Shown piece after piece: positions 35,344 to 44,961 of a stretch of 64,000 bases of DNA (its first letter is position 1; each line of letters starts with the position of its first letter). The notes under the pieces are model-generated. The model did no database searches and was not told the DNA's origin. It worked only from the letters and a program-made list of their open reading frames with translations. The stretch is from Clostridium tagluense. GTDB taxonomy: Bacteria; Bacillota; Clostridia; Clostridiales; Clostridiaceae. The position numbers and the translations under genes are program-made. The DNA lies in NCBI RefSeq assembly GCF_003865095.1, contig NZ_BHYK01000015.1, positions 1-64,000 on the forward strand, written 5' to 3'.

Positions 35344-36951
35344 ATGGATTATAAAATGATTTTTCAACTTTTAGGTGGTTTAGGACTATTTGTATACGGC
35401 ATGAAGCTTATGGGGGATGGTCTTCAGAAAGCTGCTGGAGAAAAATTAAAAAGAATGCTGGAAATTCTAACTAGCAATAGATTTTTCGCTGTACTTGTGG
35501 GTGCAGGGGTTACTGCAATTATTCAAAGTAGTAGCGCAACTACAGTAATGACTGTGGGTTTTGTAAATGCAGGGCTTATGAATTTATTCCAAGCTGCTGG
35601 GGTTATTATGGGAGCAAACATTGGTACTACAATGACAGCTCAACTTATAGCCTTTAAACTTACAGATATAGCACCCTTCATTCTTGCCATAGGTGCCGTT
35701 TTAGTTATGTTCTGCAAGAAGAAAAAAACTAGAGATATTGGCGAAATCGTTTTAGGTTTTGGTATATTATTTGTAGGTATGACAATGATGGAAAGTTCTA
35801 TGAGGCCTTTAAGCGAACTAGATAGCTTTAAAAACCTTATTCTAGTACTCGGGAAACATCCACTCATGGGGGTTCTTGTTGGTCTTGGTATGACAGCAAC
35901 AGTTCAAAGTAGTAGTGCTACTATTGGAATACTAATGGCTCTTGCTGCAAATAGTAGTATCACACTTGGCGTTGCACTCCCTATACTTTTTGGAGATAAC
36001 ATCGGAACTTGCGCTACTGCTCTCCTTGCAAGTATAGGAACAACTAAGAATGCTAAGAGAGCTGCACTTATACATTTGATTTTTAACGTTACAGGCACAA
36101 TAATGTTTATGCTAGCTTTCAAACCAGTATTAAAAATTGTTCCAATGTTTGGTGGAGATATTCAAAGACAAATTGCCAACGCACACACATTATTTAATTT
36201 AACAAATGTATTTATTCAAGTTTGGTTTATAGGTGTCTTAGTTAAAATTGTTAATAAATTAGTACCTGGAGAGGATGAAAAATCAACTGCTCTAGTACTG
36301 GAATACTTAGATGTAAGACTACTCGAAACTCCTTCTATAGCAGTTGGACAAGTTATTAAGGAAGTTAGTAGAATGGGGAAGCTTGCCTCTGAAAATCTTT
36401 CTAATGCAATGGGAGCCTTTTTAAATTCCGATGAAAATTTGATGAACTCAGTTAGTGAGCATGAGGTTACCATAAATTATCTTGAAAGAGAAATAACTGG
36501 TTATATGGTATCCCTTTCAAATACACCACTATCAGAACATCAATCTGAGATCATTACTTCATTATATCATGTAGTAAATGATATAGAGAGAATCGGAGAT
36601 CATGCTGATAACTTAGGTGAGCTTGCTAAATTGAAAATGGATAGTAAACTCACTTTTTCAGAAAAAGCAATATCTGATGTTACACATATGTTCGAAACTG
36701 TAAAATACTGTGTGGATAATGCCATAGTAGCACTGGAAAATTCTGATTTAGAATCTGCTCACAAAGCCATGGAAGTAGAAGAAAATATAGATGACATGGA
36801 AAAACAATTTAAAAGTGATCATATAACTAGATTAAATAATCTTGAATGCACGCCAGCTGGTGGCTCTGTTTATCTTGAGCTATTAACTAATCTTGAAAGA
36901 GTTGGAGATCATTCAAATAATATTGCACAAATGGTGGTTAATTCCAAATAA
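35344..36951 (+). CDS. Na+/phosphate cotransporter family protein with PhoU domain
   Basis: A 535-residue protein of the NptA/PNaS family. Two inverted transport repeats carry the QSSSA signature (TAIIQSSSATTVM near 65 and TATVQSSSATIGI near 190), each followed by GANIGTT- or GDNIGTC-type motifs. About eight or nine membrane segments are expected. Residues about 330-535 are a helical PhoU-like domain (NDIERIGDHADN; NLERVGDHSNN). It probably takes up or balances phosphate with sodium. The ATG at 35344 has AAAGGAGAG upstream; the longer frame to 35311 lacks a good site. Pho-box-like repeats precede it. Confidence 0.88.
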   Translation: MDYKMIFQLLGGLGLFVYGMKLMGDGLQKAAGEKLKRMLEILTSNRFFAVLVGAGVTAIIQSSSATTVMTVGFVNAGLMNLFQAAGVIMGANIGTTMTAQLIAFKLTDIAPFILAIGAVLVMFCKKKKTRDIGEIVLGFGILFVGMTMMESSMRPLSELDSFKNLILVLGKHPLMGVLVGLGMTATVQSSSATIGILMALAANSSITLGVALPILFGDNIGTCATALLASIGTTKNAKRAALIHLIFNVTGTIMFMLAFKPVLKIVPMFGGDIQRQIANAHTLFNLTNVFIQVWFIGVLVKIVNKLVPGEDEKSTALVLEYLDVRLLETPSIAVGQVIKEVSRMGKLASENLSNAMGAFLNSDENLMNSVSEHEVTINYLEREITGYMVSLSNTPLSEHQSEIITSLYHVVNDIERIGDHADNLGELAKLKMDSKLTFSEKAISDVTHMFETVKYCVDNAIVALENSDLESAHKAMEVEENIDDMEKQFKSDHITRLNNLECTPAGGSVYLELLTNLERVGDHSNNIAQMVVNSK

Positions 36952-36962
36952 ATTTAGAATAG

Positions 36963-37007
36963 AAAAAAGAGTAGGAAATTAGTTTAAACTAAATCTTACT
37001 CTTTTTT
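36963..37007. terminator. Bidirectional terminator
   Basis: AAAAAAGAGTA and TACTCTTTTTT plus inner pairing form a long stem with U-runs on both strands. It serves the Na/Pi gene and the convergent plsC-like gene, whose stop codon lies within it. Confidence 0.8.
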
Positions 37008-37723
37008 AATTTACATATATTGTTTAATTCTTCTTCTATTATATTCTGTACATATTCTCCTAAATTCTGCTGCTCCTCTTTACTTAATGAATTAAGATAA
37101 ATAGGTTTATGTATAACCATACTTATTTTGTTTCCCATTACTTTTCTGCCTACTTCCAAAACATTATAAGTTCCATCTATGGTTATTGGTACTATACAAG
37201 CTCTAGACTTTGTTGCCAGTTTCATACTCCCTTTTTTAAATGAATTCATTTTAGATTTTAGACTTCTTGTGCCTTCCGGAAAAATCATCATAGAATATCC
37301 CTGGTTTATCTTTTCCACACCTTCTTGAATAGTTTTAATTGATTCTCTAGGACTTTGCCTATTTATATAAATTGATCCTATTGCTTTTAACCAACTACTA
37401 ACCAAGGGTATTTTTTTTATCTCTTTCTTAGCAACAAACCCAAAAGGCTTATTAATATGAGCAAGCAATGCAAACCCATCAAAAATAGCTTGGTGATTTG
37501 CTATAAAAACACAATTCTCCACTGGTATATTTTCAGTACCACTAACTTTCATACTAGTCTTAGTTACCCTCAAAACAAATTTTGCAATATTTTGCAATGC
37601 TTTATATGCAAGTATTTCAGCATCATTAGGTGATTTTTTTTGTATATATTTTATTTTAATTAAGCTAAGAGATGAAATACACAAATATATGGAAAAATAT
37701 AAATACCATAATAATTTTATCAT
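36989..37723 (-). CDS. plsC: 1-acyl-sn-glycerol-3-phosphate acyltransferase (PlsC family)
   Basis: A 244-residue membrane-associated acyltransferase that makes phosphatidic acid from lysophosphatidate. An N-terminal hydrophobic segment (LLWYLYFSIYLCISSLSLI) is followed by the catalytic NHQAIFD (HX4D, near 77), GFVAKKEIKKIPLVSSW, the FPEGTRS motif (near 150) and a PITIDGTY-type block IV. The ATG at 37723 follows AGGGGGG; an ATG 11 codons upstream overlaps poor context. Monocistronic. Confidence 0.88.
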   Translation of the reverse strand: MIKLLWYLYFSIYLCISSLSLIKIKYIQKKSPNDAEILAYKALQNIAKFVLRVTKTSMKVSGTENIPVENCVFIANHQAIFDGFALLAHINKPFGFVAKKEIKKIPLVSSWLKAIGSIYINRQSPRESIKTIQEGVEKINQGYSMMIFPEGTRSLKSKMNSFKKGSMKLATKSRACIVPITIDGTYNVLEVGRKVMGNKISMVIHKPIYLNSLSKEEQQNLGEYVQNIIEEELNNICKLKKSKI

Positions 37724-37915
37724 AAATTCCCCCCTAGTAATTTGTTCAATTATCATCAGATTCTATGGACACTAAACTGCTAAAAGCAAACTACTTATAC
37801 TTACTAGTTTATTTTTCAAAACCACTTATACACAAATATATCTTTTGTATTCTATCAAATATAACAAAAAATTGATATAACTTTGTAATAATTTATGCTT
37901 AGCAGTGTATTTTTT

Positions 37916-37942
37916 TTACATTTAGGTTACATTTCTGTTACA
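37916..37942 (+). promoter_or_regulatory. Three TTACATTT-type repeats with 11-bp period
   Basis: TTACA begins at 37916, 37927 and 37938, exactly one helical turn apart, and each is followed by TTT. The array ends 14 bp before a TTGACA box. Direct repeats phased like this suit a response regulator of the OmpR/PhoB class. Confidence 0.5.
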
Positions 37943-37956
37943 TTTTTCTTTATAGA

Positions 37957-37984
37957 TTGACAAAAACTAGATAAAGTATATTAT
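37957..37984 (+). promoter_or_regulatory. Promoter of the ytxH-like gene
   Basis: TTGACA at 37957-37962, a 16-nt spacer and TATTAT at 37979-37984. Confidence 0.6.
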
Positions 37985-38029
37985 TATAATATGGTATAAA
38001 GTTTTCTATCCTTAAAGGAGGCAACAATT

Positions 38030-38521
38030 ATGATACTTACAAAATGGTATGAAAAAAAGAAAAAAGAAAAACAAAGAAAATTAAGAATTCAAACTGCAAA
38101 GAAAATACTTATTGGAACTGCAGCTGGTAGTGTAAGTGGTTTATTAGGTGGTCTACTTTTTTCCCCTAAATCTGGTAAAGAAAATAGAGAAGATATTGCG
38201 AGCTCTACAAAAGAGATTACAAACAATATTAAAGAAAAAACTATAGAACTTAAAGGAACTATTAATGATAATGTAACAGATGCTAAAGTCAAAATCAAAC
38301 AAAAAAGTACAGAACTTAAGGACGCTATAAACAATAAAGTTTGTGATGCTAAAGATAATGTAACAGACGCTAAAGTTAAAGTTTCTCAATATCTAAATGA
38401 AAAAAAGACAGCAAACGCAGTTTTTGAAACAGCGGATAAACTAACTTCTACTGACAATGAAGACTTAAATTCCATTTTAGGACAAACCGATCTAGTTGAA
38501 AAAGATACTAAAAATAACTAA
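38030..38521 (+). CDS. YtxH domain protein
   Basis: A 163-residue protein. After a lysine-rich start there is a glycine-rich membrane helix (ILIGTAAGSVSGLLGGLLFSP) followed by KSGKENRED, the YtxH hallmark. The rest is a long amphipathic helix with imperfect 11-residue-like repeats (NVTDAKVKIKQKSTELKDAI; NVTDAKVKVSQYL), as in LEA/apolipoprotein-like helices. YtxH proteins are stress-induced and membrane-associated, with no known activity. AAGGAGG precedes the ATG. Likely cotranscribed with the DUF948-like gene that follows. Confidence 0.8.
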   Translation: MILTKWYEKKKKEKQRKLRIQTAKKILIGTAAGSVSGLLGGLLFSPKSGKENREDIASSTKEITNNIKEKTIELKGTINDNVTDAKVKIKQKSTELKDAINNKVCDAKDNVTDAKVKVSQYLNEKKTANAVFETADKLTSTDNEDLNSILGQTDLVEKDTKNN

Positions 38522-38547
38522 AATTTTAAAGAATAGTGGTGCTATTA

Positions 38548-38889
38548 ATGTATGTTGACTTTTTTAAATTAGGACAAGGCCTATTAATTTTTCTTGGTAT
38601 AATCATTTTAATTATACTGATAATAGGACTTCTAAAACTTATTAAAACTATATCAAGCGTAAATTTAATCATCAAGAACAATGAAGGTAGTATTGGTGAA
38701 ATATTAGAATTTCTACCAAAAACCTTTAAAAATTTATATGAAGTAACTGACAATATAAAAGATGTTACTGAGGTAGTAGTGCAGACAACTGCCACTGCTC
38801 TTGGAGCAACCGAATCTATTGAAAAATATTTAGTATACGTAGTAGATATTTTAACTATTATAAAAAAAATATTTTCAAATAAAAAGTAG
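38548..38889 (+). CDS. DUF948-like membrane protein
   Basis: A 113-residue protein with one N-terminal transmembrane helix (GQGLLIFLGIIILIILIIGLL) and an amphipathic helical tail. It resembles DUF948 proteins, which often pair with YtxH proteins in Firmicutes. The ATG at 38548 is preceded by GTGGTG; GTG codons at 38536 and 38539 are alternatives. The stop codon lies at the edge of a terminator. Probably part of an envelope stress unit, by gene association only. Confidence 0.65.
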   Translation: MYVDFFKLGQGLLIFLGIIILIILIIGLLKLIKTISSVNLIIKNNEGSIGEILEFLPKTFKNLYEVTDNIKDVTEVVVQTTATALGATESIEKYLVYVVDILTIIKKIFSNKK

Positions 38890-38911
38890 GAGTTTTACTC
38901 CTACTTTTTTT
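38881..38911. terminator. Terminator between ytxH/DUF948 and rarA
   Basis: AAAAAGTAGGAGT and ACTCCTACTTTTT form a perfect 13-bp stem with a 3-nt loop and T-runs on both strands. Confidence 0.8.
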
Positions 38912-38918
38912 AAATGCC

Positions 38919-40244
38919 TTATTTCTCTTTATTTTTTAATATCTTAAGTCGCTCTTTAATTTTCTTTTCATATCCATTATCAAGAGCTTCATAATATACT
39001 GTACCAATTAGTTCATCAGGCAAATATTGCTGCTTCACATAGTTTCCTTCATAATCGTGAGGGTATAAATATCCTACCCCATGCCCTAATTTCTTTGCGC
39101 CACTATAACTTTGATCCCTTAAGTAAGGTGGTACACCGCCTATGTTTTTTTCTTCTATATCTTTAAGTGCTTTATTAATTGCCATATAAGATGCATTGCT
39201 TTTAGGAGCACAGGCTATATATATTGCAGCTTGTGATAAAATAATCCTTGCTTCTGGCATCCCTACAAACTGAACCGCCTGTGCTGCATTATTCGCTACA
39301 AGTAGAGCAATAGGGTCTGCATTTCCAACGTCTTCCGCTGCTGCTATTACAATTCTCCTAGCGATAAATTTAGGATCTTCTCCAGCATATATCATTCTAG
39401 AAAGATAATGAATTGTAGCATCAGGATCAGAGCCTCTCATGCTTTTAATAAAGGCAGAAACCACATCGTAATGTTCATCTCTATTTTTATCATATTTTAT
39501 ATGTTTTTTTTGGAGGCATTCCTGAGCGACTTCTATTGTTATGTTTATTATGCCTTGCTCATCTCTATCGGTAGTGAGTATTGATAATTCCAAGGCATTA
39601 AGTGCGCGCCTAGCATCTCCATTTGCCATATTTGCAAGATAATCCACAGCAACACTATCCATACAAATATTAGCATTTCCAAATCCTACTTCTTTGTCTT
39701 TTAGTGCACGCATAATAATTTTTTGAATATGTTTTTCTTCCAGGGGTTCTAGTTTAAATAACATAGACCTAGAGATTAATGCATTATTAACTTCAAAATA
39801 TGGATTTTCTGTGGTTGCCCCAATTAACACTATTGTACCCTTCTCCACATAGGGTAATAATGCATCCTGTTGAGCTTTATTAAATCTATGAATTTCATCT
39901 ATAAATAAAATAGTTTTAATATCGTACATTCCTAAATCATTCTTTGCCGTAGCCACCACTTCTCTTAATTCTTTTAGACCATCTGTAACTGCATTAAGTC
40001 TAACAAAATTAGATTTTGTTGTATTTGCAATAACTTTAGCCAAGCTAGTTTTGCCTGTGCCTGGTGGACCATAAAGTATTAATGAAGTTATTTTGTCAGC
40101 AATAATCGCCCGGTGCAAAAGTTTTCCCTTGCCTAAAATATGCTCTTGCCCTACATAATCTTCTAATTTTCCTGGCTTTAATCTTTCCGAAAGTGGTGCA
40201 TCTTTTAATAAATTTTTTTCAGCTTGTAATTCAAATATATCCAT
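38919..40244 (-). CDS. rarA: Replication-associated recombination protein A (RarA/MgsA)
   Basis: A 441-residue AAA+ ATPase related to the clamp loader. Walker A is GPPGTGKTS, Walker B FIDEIHRF and sensor 1 IGATTENP; a sensor 2 arginine region is in DARRALNALEL. The C-terminal MgsA domain has MRGSDPDATIHYLSRM and AAEDVGNADP. RarA acts at stalled replication forks. The ATG at 40244 has AGGTGATC upstream; the frame extends seven codons further without a good site. Monocistronic. Confidence 0.92.
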   Translation of the reverse strand: MDIFELQAEKNLLKDAPLSERLKPGKLEDYVGQEHILGKGKLLHRAIIADKITSLILYGPPGTGKTSLAKVIANTTKSNFVRLNAVTDGLKELREVVATAKNDLGMYDIKTILFIDEIHRFNKAQQDALLPYVEKGTIVLIGATTENPYFEVNNALISRSMLFKLEPLEEKHIQKIIMRALKDKEVGFGNANICMDSVAVDYLANMANGDARRALNALELSILTTDRDEQGIINITIEVAQECLQKKHIKYDKNRDEHYDVVSAFIKSMRGSDPDATIHYLSRMIYAGEDPKFIARRIVIAAAEDVGNADPIALLVANNAAQAVQFVGMPEARIILSQAAIYIACAPKSNASYMAINKALKDIEEKNIGGVPPYLRDQSYSGAKKLGHGVGYLYPHDYEGNYVKQQYLPDELIGTVYYEALDNGYEKKIKERLKILKNKEK

Positions 40245-40372
40245 ATGATCACCTATTAGACACATTTAAATAAATAACAAGTCAATAGGTTAGACTATTT
40301 GACTTGTTATTTCTTTTCATGGGTCCAAATCCTTTATTTTGTTTTTCTAACTTATTATAATTCATAAAACTA

Positions 40373-41473
40373 TTATCTTATTGATTTCTGCTTTAGTTTT
40401 TCTGTCATCTCATGTAGTTTAACTATTCCAGCTTCTCTTAACCTCTTATTTTCATCTTCAATGCTCCTTGTTTCTTCAATACCTTGCATAATTGTATTCC
40501 AAGTTTTCTCTAAAGTTTCAATTTTTACGCTGGTTCCCCCAGAGAGTTTTGCTATATCCACACTTTGACTTCTTATATTTTCTGCATTTTTCATTAATAA
40601 CTCATTAGTAGTTCTATCCAGCTCTGCTAGTGAATCCGCTACCAGCTTTTGTTTTTTTAATGCAATGGCTTGAATTATTCCATTTTTAAATACAGGTATA
40701 GTTATGATAAACGCTGAATGCACTTTAGATATCAATTTATAATTTCCTCTTTGAATCATTTTAATCTGAGGTGCAGTTTGTAATGATACCATTTTAGCCA
40801 TTTCCAAATCATAAATTCTCTGTTTTAACATTTCAAGAGTAGCTTTAAAATTTTCGTAATTAATTATATTTATTTGTTCTCCATTATTTGCTAAAGATTC
40901 AAGTTTAGGAAGATCTCCACTTTCACTTTTTTCAACAATCATATTTCCTGCAGCAATATATTTTTCTAGCTCTCCATAATACTCAAAATTTTGATTATAT
41001 AAGTTTTCAAGCATTAAATTAGAGTTATTTATTTCCACCTTATATCCACTAAGCTGGGTATAAATTTTATCTATTTCTCCCCCAATAGTTTTATACTTAC
41101 CCATCATTTTATCTATGGCCTTAGCTGGTTTACTAAATAACTTTCCAAGGAAACTAGTTTTACTTTCTTCAAAATCTTGTTTATCAAATTTTTTCATTAT
41201 GCTTGTAAGTTCCTTTATCATAACACCTGAATCTTCAACACTACTGGTTTTAATAGAGTTTAATATTTGATCTGCAAATTTTGATATTTGCTGCGCTGGT
41301 TCATTTCCAAATTCTAATATGGCATTTGCATCTTTAATATTTAAATTTGATGCAATTTGCATCACTTGTGGTGAGACTTTAAGCTGATTATTTATGCTAA
41401 TAGCCTTTTTCTGTATATCCTCATTTTCAATGTTCTCGTCTTTGATTATAAGTACTCCATTACTGTTTTCCAT
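40373..41473 (-). CDS. telA: TelA family toxic anion resistance protein
   Basis: A 366-residue helical cytoplasmic protein of the TelA/KlaA (YceH) family, first linked to tellurite resistance and widely found with stress genes. Family stretches include SKFADQILNSIKTSSVEDSG, FLGKLFSKPAKAIDKMMGKY and LKQRIYDLEMAKMVSLQTAPQIKMIQ. No enzymatic motif is known. The ATG at 41473 follows GGAG; a GTG three codons upstream is possible. The YceG gene lies 91 bp upstream on the same strand, as in Bacillus (yceG-yceH). Confidence 0.85.
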   Translation of the reverse strand: MENSNGVLIIKDENIENEDIQKKAISINNQLKVSPQVMQIASNLNIKDANAILEFGNEPAQQISKFADQILNSIKTSSVEDSGVMIKELTSIMKKFDKQDFEESKTSFLGKLFSKPAKAIDKMMGKYKTIGGEIDKIYTQLSGYKVEINNSNLMLENLYNQNFEYYGELEKYIAAGNMIVEKSESGDLPKLESLANNGEQINIINYENFKATLEMLKQRIYDLEMAKMVSLQTAPQIKMIQRGNYKLISKVHSAFIITIPVFKNGIIQAIALKKQKLVADSLAELDRTTNELLMKNAENIRSQSVDIAKLSGGTSVKIETLEKTWNTIMQGIEETRSIEDENKRLREAGIVKLHEMTEKLKQKSIR

Positions 41474-41573
41474 GTTTTTCACTCCTCTTATCTATTTTCC
41501 TGATTTATTTTGAAATTTTTATGCCCTAGCATAAAAATCAAAATTAACTTTCCACTCCTAACTGCTTTAAATA

Positions 41574-43226
41574 TTAGCTACGGAAAAACTTTTCAAAAAA
41601 ACCTTTTTTCTTTTCCACATATTTTTTAAAGGGCAATTTGAAGCTCACATTTTCTAATCTGTGAATATCGTATTTATGTTGATAAATAAAATTCTCTATG
41701 TCATTGTATCCTGATGGGTTATATATGATTATATCTACTCCCATAGAATTCATAAAGGTAAGCATTATGCAGTCTTCAAAAGATAGATTCCCATTTTCTT
41801 CATTATTATAAACTATAATTTTAGGAACTTCCTCTGGGTAATCATAGGATTGCAATAATTCAAGTACTTCTCCATCTAGATTTATAAGTACTGAGAAAAT
41901 GTCCACTTGCAAATCCCTTAAATCTTCCTGTTCAACATTTATTATTACAGGACTTAAGCATAGTTCTTTAATTTTCTGAGCCATATTTTTTTGAAGTCCA
42001 AATCTTAACTCCTTATATTTCCACCAAGATGAATTAATCATTTCCTCTATGTTAAATTCTGAAAAAGCATTATTAGGATATATTAGATTAAACTTCCCAT
42101 ATTCCAAATGAACTACATCCATTATAGGTAATTCATTATAAAACTTTGTATGTTCTTGAGTTAGTACATCATTAATTTCTTTCCAATAAATATCAATATC
42201 CTCATGAGTGCCACATACTTTTGAAAACATATTAGGCACGACTACAGTTGATTCTTTAACTTTCCATCCTTCCCTTATATATGCTTTTTCCTTCATCCAT
42301 ATATATATTTCTTCATAGGTAGTATTAAGGGTTACCACCTGCAAATTATAATCTGCAAATTGCCAAGGTCTGTAAAACCCTGAATCATCTGTAAACAGTG
42401 TTTTATTAAGCTCTTCCTTAGCATTGTAAGCACTTGTCTTAATCCTATCTTCCGTACCAGTAGGAAAAGGTTTTATTTCCTCTTTATAATTATAAACAAT
42501 TTCCTTAGAAAAAGCATTGTATTTATCAATTTCCTGGAAGGTTCCAGAATCCTTAGGATTAAAATATAAAACATCACAGCCCAAAGTTGATAGTAAAATT
42601 AAATAAAAAACCTCTGTTTTTGAAATTTCTCCATAAAATACCACTTTAGGATTAATACTCGTATATTCAAATTTTTGAAATAGCTCTTTGGAATAAATTT
42701 TTATCCAATGAATCATATAATTTATAATAAGTTTAATATCCTGATTGTCCATGGTGTCGTTGCTCTTAATATAATATTCTATTAGCCCCTTCAAATTGTT
42801 TTTAACTTGCCTTAGCAAAACTTTATTAGGTAAATCCGGAAAAAGTCCATTATCACTTATTAAATTTATAATTGTAGACACATCTATACTTTCCACATGA
42901 CCTGCCTTTGACCAAATATCATTCAATACATTTTGAAGTCTTATGCTAATGTTTTTATCTAACCCCTCACTAAATCGAATGTAACCTGCTCCAATTCTTT
43001 TTAGTTCTTTATCTAATTTATATAAATTATCATAGTAATCAATCTCACTGTTTTTTATACCTATAAATCTATAAAAATAATTTGGAATATCTACAACATT
43101 GGAATTATATTTGAATTTGTTTCTTTTATAAATCTCTGTTTTTAAACTATTTAAGATATCTTCATCCATGTCCAAATTCACACTGTGTATCTCTAGATTA
43201 TTTAAACTATTCTTCTCCATATTCAC
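41574..43226 (-). CDS. YceG family protein (TelA partner)
   Basis: A 550-residue soluble protein matching the YceG family (putative component of toxic anion resistance), usually found next to TelA. Recognisable parts are NVVDIPNYFYRFIGI near the start, FYLILLSTLGCDVLYFNPKDSG in the middle and a C-terminal region ending in KKGFFEKFFRS. No catalytic residues are known for the family. The start could be the GTG at 43226 or an ATG two codons later; both share an AAGG-type site. It heads the YceG-TelA unit. No terD-like genes are present. Confidence 0.75.
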   Translation of the reverse strand: MNMEKNSLNNLEIHSVNLDMDEDILNSLKTEIYKRNKFKYNSNVVDIPNYFYRFIGIKNSEIDYYDNLYKLDKELKRIGAGYIRFSEGLDKNISIRLQNVLNDIWSKAGHVESIDVSTIINLISDNGLFPDLPNKVLLRQVKNNLKGLIEYYIKSNDTMDNQDIKLIINYMIHWIKIYSKELFQKFEYTSINPKVVFYGEISKTEVFYLILLSTLGCDVLYFNPKDSGTFQEIDKYNAFSKEIVYNYKEEIKPFPTGTEDRIKTSAYNAKEELNKTLFTDDSGFYRPWQFADYNLQVVTLNTTYEEIYIWMKEKAYIREGWKVKESTVVVPNMFSKVCGTHEDIDIYWKEINDVLTQEHTKFYNELPIMDVVHLEYGKFNLIYPNNAFSEFNIEEMINSSWWKYKELRFGLQKNMAQKIKELCLSPVIINVEQEDLRDLQVDIFSVLINLDGEVLELLQSYDYPEEVPKIIVYNNEENGNLSFEDCIMLTFMNSMGVDIIIYNPSGYNDIENFIYQHKYDIHRLENVSFKLPFKKYVEKKKGFFEKFFRS

Positions 43227-43348
43227 CTTACCTTTTTAATTGTTTACTCTCGTAAATATAGTTTTTTCTATTTTAATTATACCATATTAATCTCCTGTTG
43301 TTCATTATAATATATTGAAAAAATCCCAATTTAATATAGATTAATTAG

Positions 43349-43363
43349 AATTTTCAGAATAAT
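43349..43363 (+). promoter_or_regulatory. CodY-like box upstream of rnfC
   Basis: AATTTTCAGAATAAT matches the CodY consensus AATTTTCWGAAAATT at 13 of 15 positions. It lies between the divergent yceG and rnf genes. Confidence 0.35.
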
Positions 43364-43432
43364 ATAACTTTATTTTCCTCATTTTTTTTCTTAAAAAGCA
43401 TACTTTTATACTAACAAATGGTGTAATATATA

Positions 43433-43463
43433 TGTTAAAGTGCGTTTTAAATACACTTTAACA
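43433..43463. promoter_or_regulatory. Perfect inverted repeat upstream of rnfC
   Basis: TGTTAAAGTG (43433-43442) and CACTTTAACA (43454-43463) around 11 nt. The TTAA half-sites recall Rex operators, but the spacer is too long for the normal Rex motif. It could be an operator or an mRNA hairpin. Confidence 0.45.
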
Positions 43464-43623
43464 ATAAAACCATATCATTTTTGCATTATTTTATATAATT
43501 TTGTTATATAATAATAATAATTATAAGGTAACTATCGATTTATTACTGTTATTTACCCTATAAATACAAGGGCATAACAATTTATAATTGCTAGGTCCAA
43601 AACGAACTACAAGGAGGTTTATT

Positions 43624-44946
43624 ATGGGACTTTTGACTTTCAAAAAAGGTATTCACCCTGGCGACAAAAAAGACTTAAGTATGCACAAAGCAATTCAAGA
43701 TTTGCTTCCAAAAGGCAATTTAGTATTTCCTATGCAACAACATATAGGAGCGCCTTGCGATCCACTAGTAAAAAAAGGTGATAGAGTATGCGTCGGACAA
43801 AAAATAGGTGAATCCAAAGCTTTTGTGTCTGCACCAATATATTCAAGCATATCTGGGACAGTATTGGATGTCACCCCTAGACTACATAGTAATGGAACTA
43901 TGGTATCTTCAGTTATTATAGAAAACGATAACATTTACGAAGAAGTACTTACTATGGTTCCTCACAGTGATTATGAAAAGCTATCCAAAAATGAACTATT
44001 GGCTATCATTAAAGAAGCCGGCATAGTAGGTATGGGTGGAGCAGGTTTTCCAACACATATTAAGCTTAATCCACCGGAAGGTAAAGTCATCGACAGCATT
44101 ATAATAAACGCTGCAGAATGCGAACCTTATTTAACTTGTGATTACAGAATGCTATTGGAAAAAACAGATGAAATTGCTGAGGGATTAAAAATTATTCTTC
44201 AAATGTTTCCAGGTGTAAAAGGATATATTGCAATAGAAACTAATAAACCTGATGCAATTGAGGCTATGAAAAAAGCCACAGCAAACATCAATAATGTAGA
44301 AGTTACTTCCATGCTTACAAAATACCCTCAAGGCGCAGAAAAACAATTGATTTACGCAATTACTGGTAGAGAGCTATCTTCTGGAAAGCTTCCTGCTGAT
44401 GTTTCCTGCATAGTTCAAAATGTTGATACAGTATTTGAGATATTCAACGCTGTAGTAAATGGCAAACCCCTTATAGAACGAGTTTTAACTGTAACTGGCG
44501 AAGCAATTAAAGAGCCTTTAAATTTAAGAGTTAAATTTGGAACTTCTATGAGTGAAGTTATCGAAGCTGCTGGTGGATTCAAAGAGGATCCTGTTAAAGT
44601 AATTTCAGGTGGACCTATGATGGGAACAACCCTAAGCTCTTTAGATGTCCCTGTAATAAAAGGAACCTCAGGGATTCTTTGTTTAACAAAAGAACAAGCT
44701 AAATTAGAGCAAGAATCTAGTTGTATAAGATGTGGAAAATGCATGAGTGTCTGTCCTATGTTTTTAAACCCTACAAAACTTAACTCTTTAGTTTTAAGAG
44801 GAGAATATGAGGTCTTTGAAGAATATCATGGAATGGATTGTATTGAGTGTGCTTGTTGCTCTTATGTATGCCCCGCTAAACGTCATTTAACTCAAACTTG
44901 CCGTGAAGGCAAACGAACAATAAATATTAATAGAAGAAAAAAATAG
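43624..44946 (+). CDS. rnfC: Rnf complex subunit RnfC
   Basis: A 440-residue RnfC, the peripheral NADH-side subunit of the ferredoxin:NAD+ oxidoreductase. The N-terminal barrel-sandwich part (GDRVCVGQKIGESKAFVSAP) is followed by GIVGMGGAGFPTHIK and IINAAECEPYLTCDYR (flavin/NADH-binding region), then two 4Fe-4S motifs, SSCIRCGKCMSVCP and DCIECACCSYVCP. The ATG at 43624 has AAGGAGG 7 nt upstream; the frame runs 12 codons further back without a site. First gene of rnfCDGEAB. Confidence 0.95.
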   Translation: MGLLTFKKGIHPGDKKDLSMHKAIQDLLPKGNLVFPMQQHIGAPCDPLVKKGDRVCVGQKIGESKAFVSAPIYSSISGTVLDVTPRLHSNGTMVSSVIIENDNIYEEVLTMVPHSDYEKLSKNELLAIIKEAGIVGMGGAGFPTHIKLNPPEGKVIDSIIINAAECEPYLTCDYRMLLEKTDEIAEGLKIILQMFPGVKGYIAIETNKPDAIEAMKKATANINNVEVTSMLTKYPQGAEKQLIYAITGRELSSGKLPADVSCIVQNVDTVFEIFNAVVNGKPLIERVLTVTGEAIKEPLNLRVKFGTSMSEVIEAAGGFKEDPVKVISGGPMMGTTLSSLDVPVIKGTSGILCLTKEQAKLEQESSCIRCGKCMSVCPMFLNPTKLNSLVLRGEYEVFEEYHGMDCIECACCSYVCPAKRHLTQTCREGKRTININRRKK

Positions 44947-44961
44947 ATAGAGGTGAATTAT

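Noticed and set aside
38089-38389. Two minus-strand frames within the ytxH-like gene
   Set aside because: Antisense shadows; the plus-strand gene has the promoter, ribosome-binding site and YtxH motif.
43481-43512. rnf promoter TTGCAT ... TATAAT
   Set aside because: The spacer would be 20 nt or 7 nt depending on the -10 chosen; neither is acceptable, so the promoter was left unassigned.
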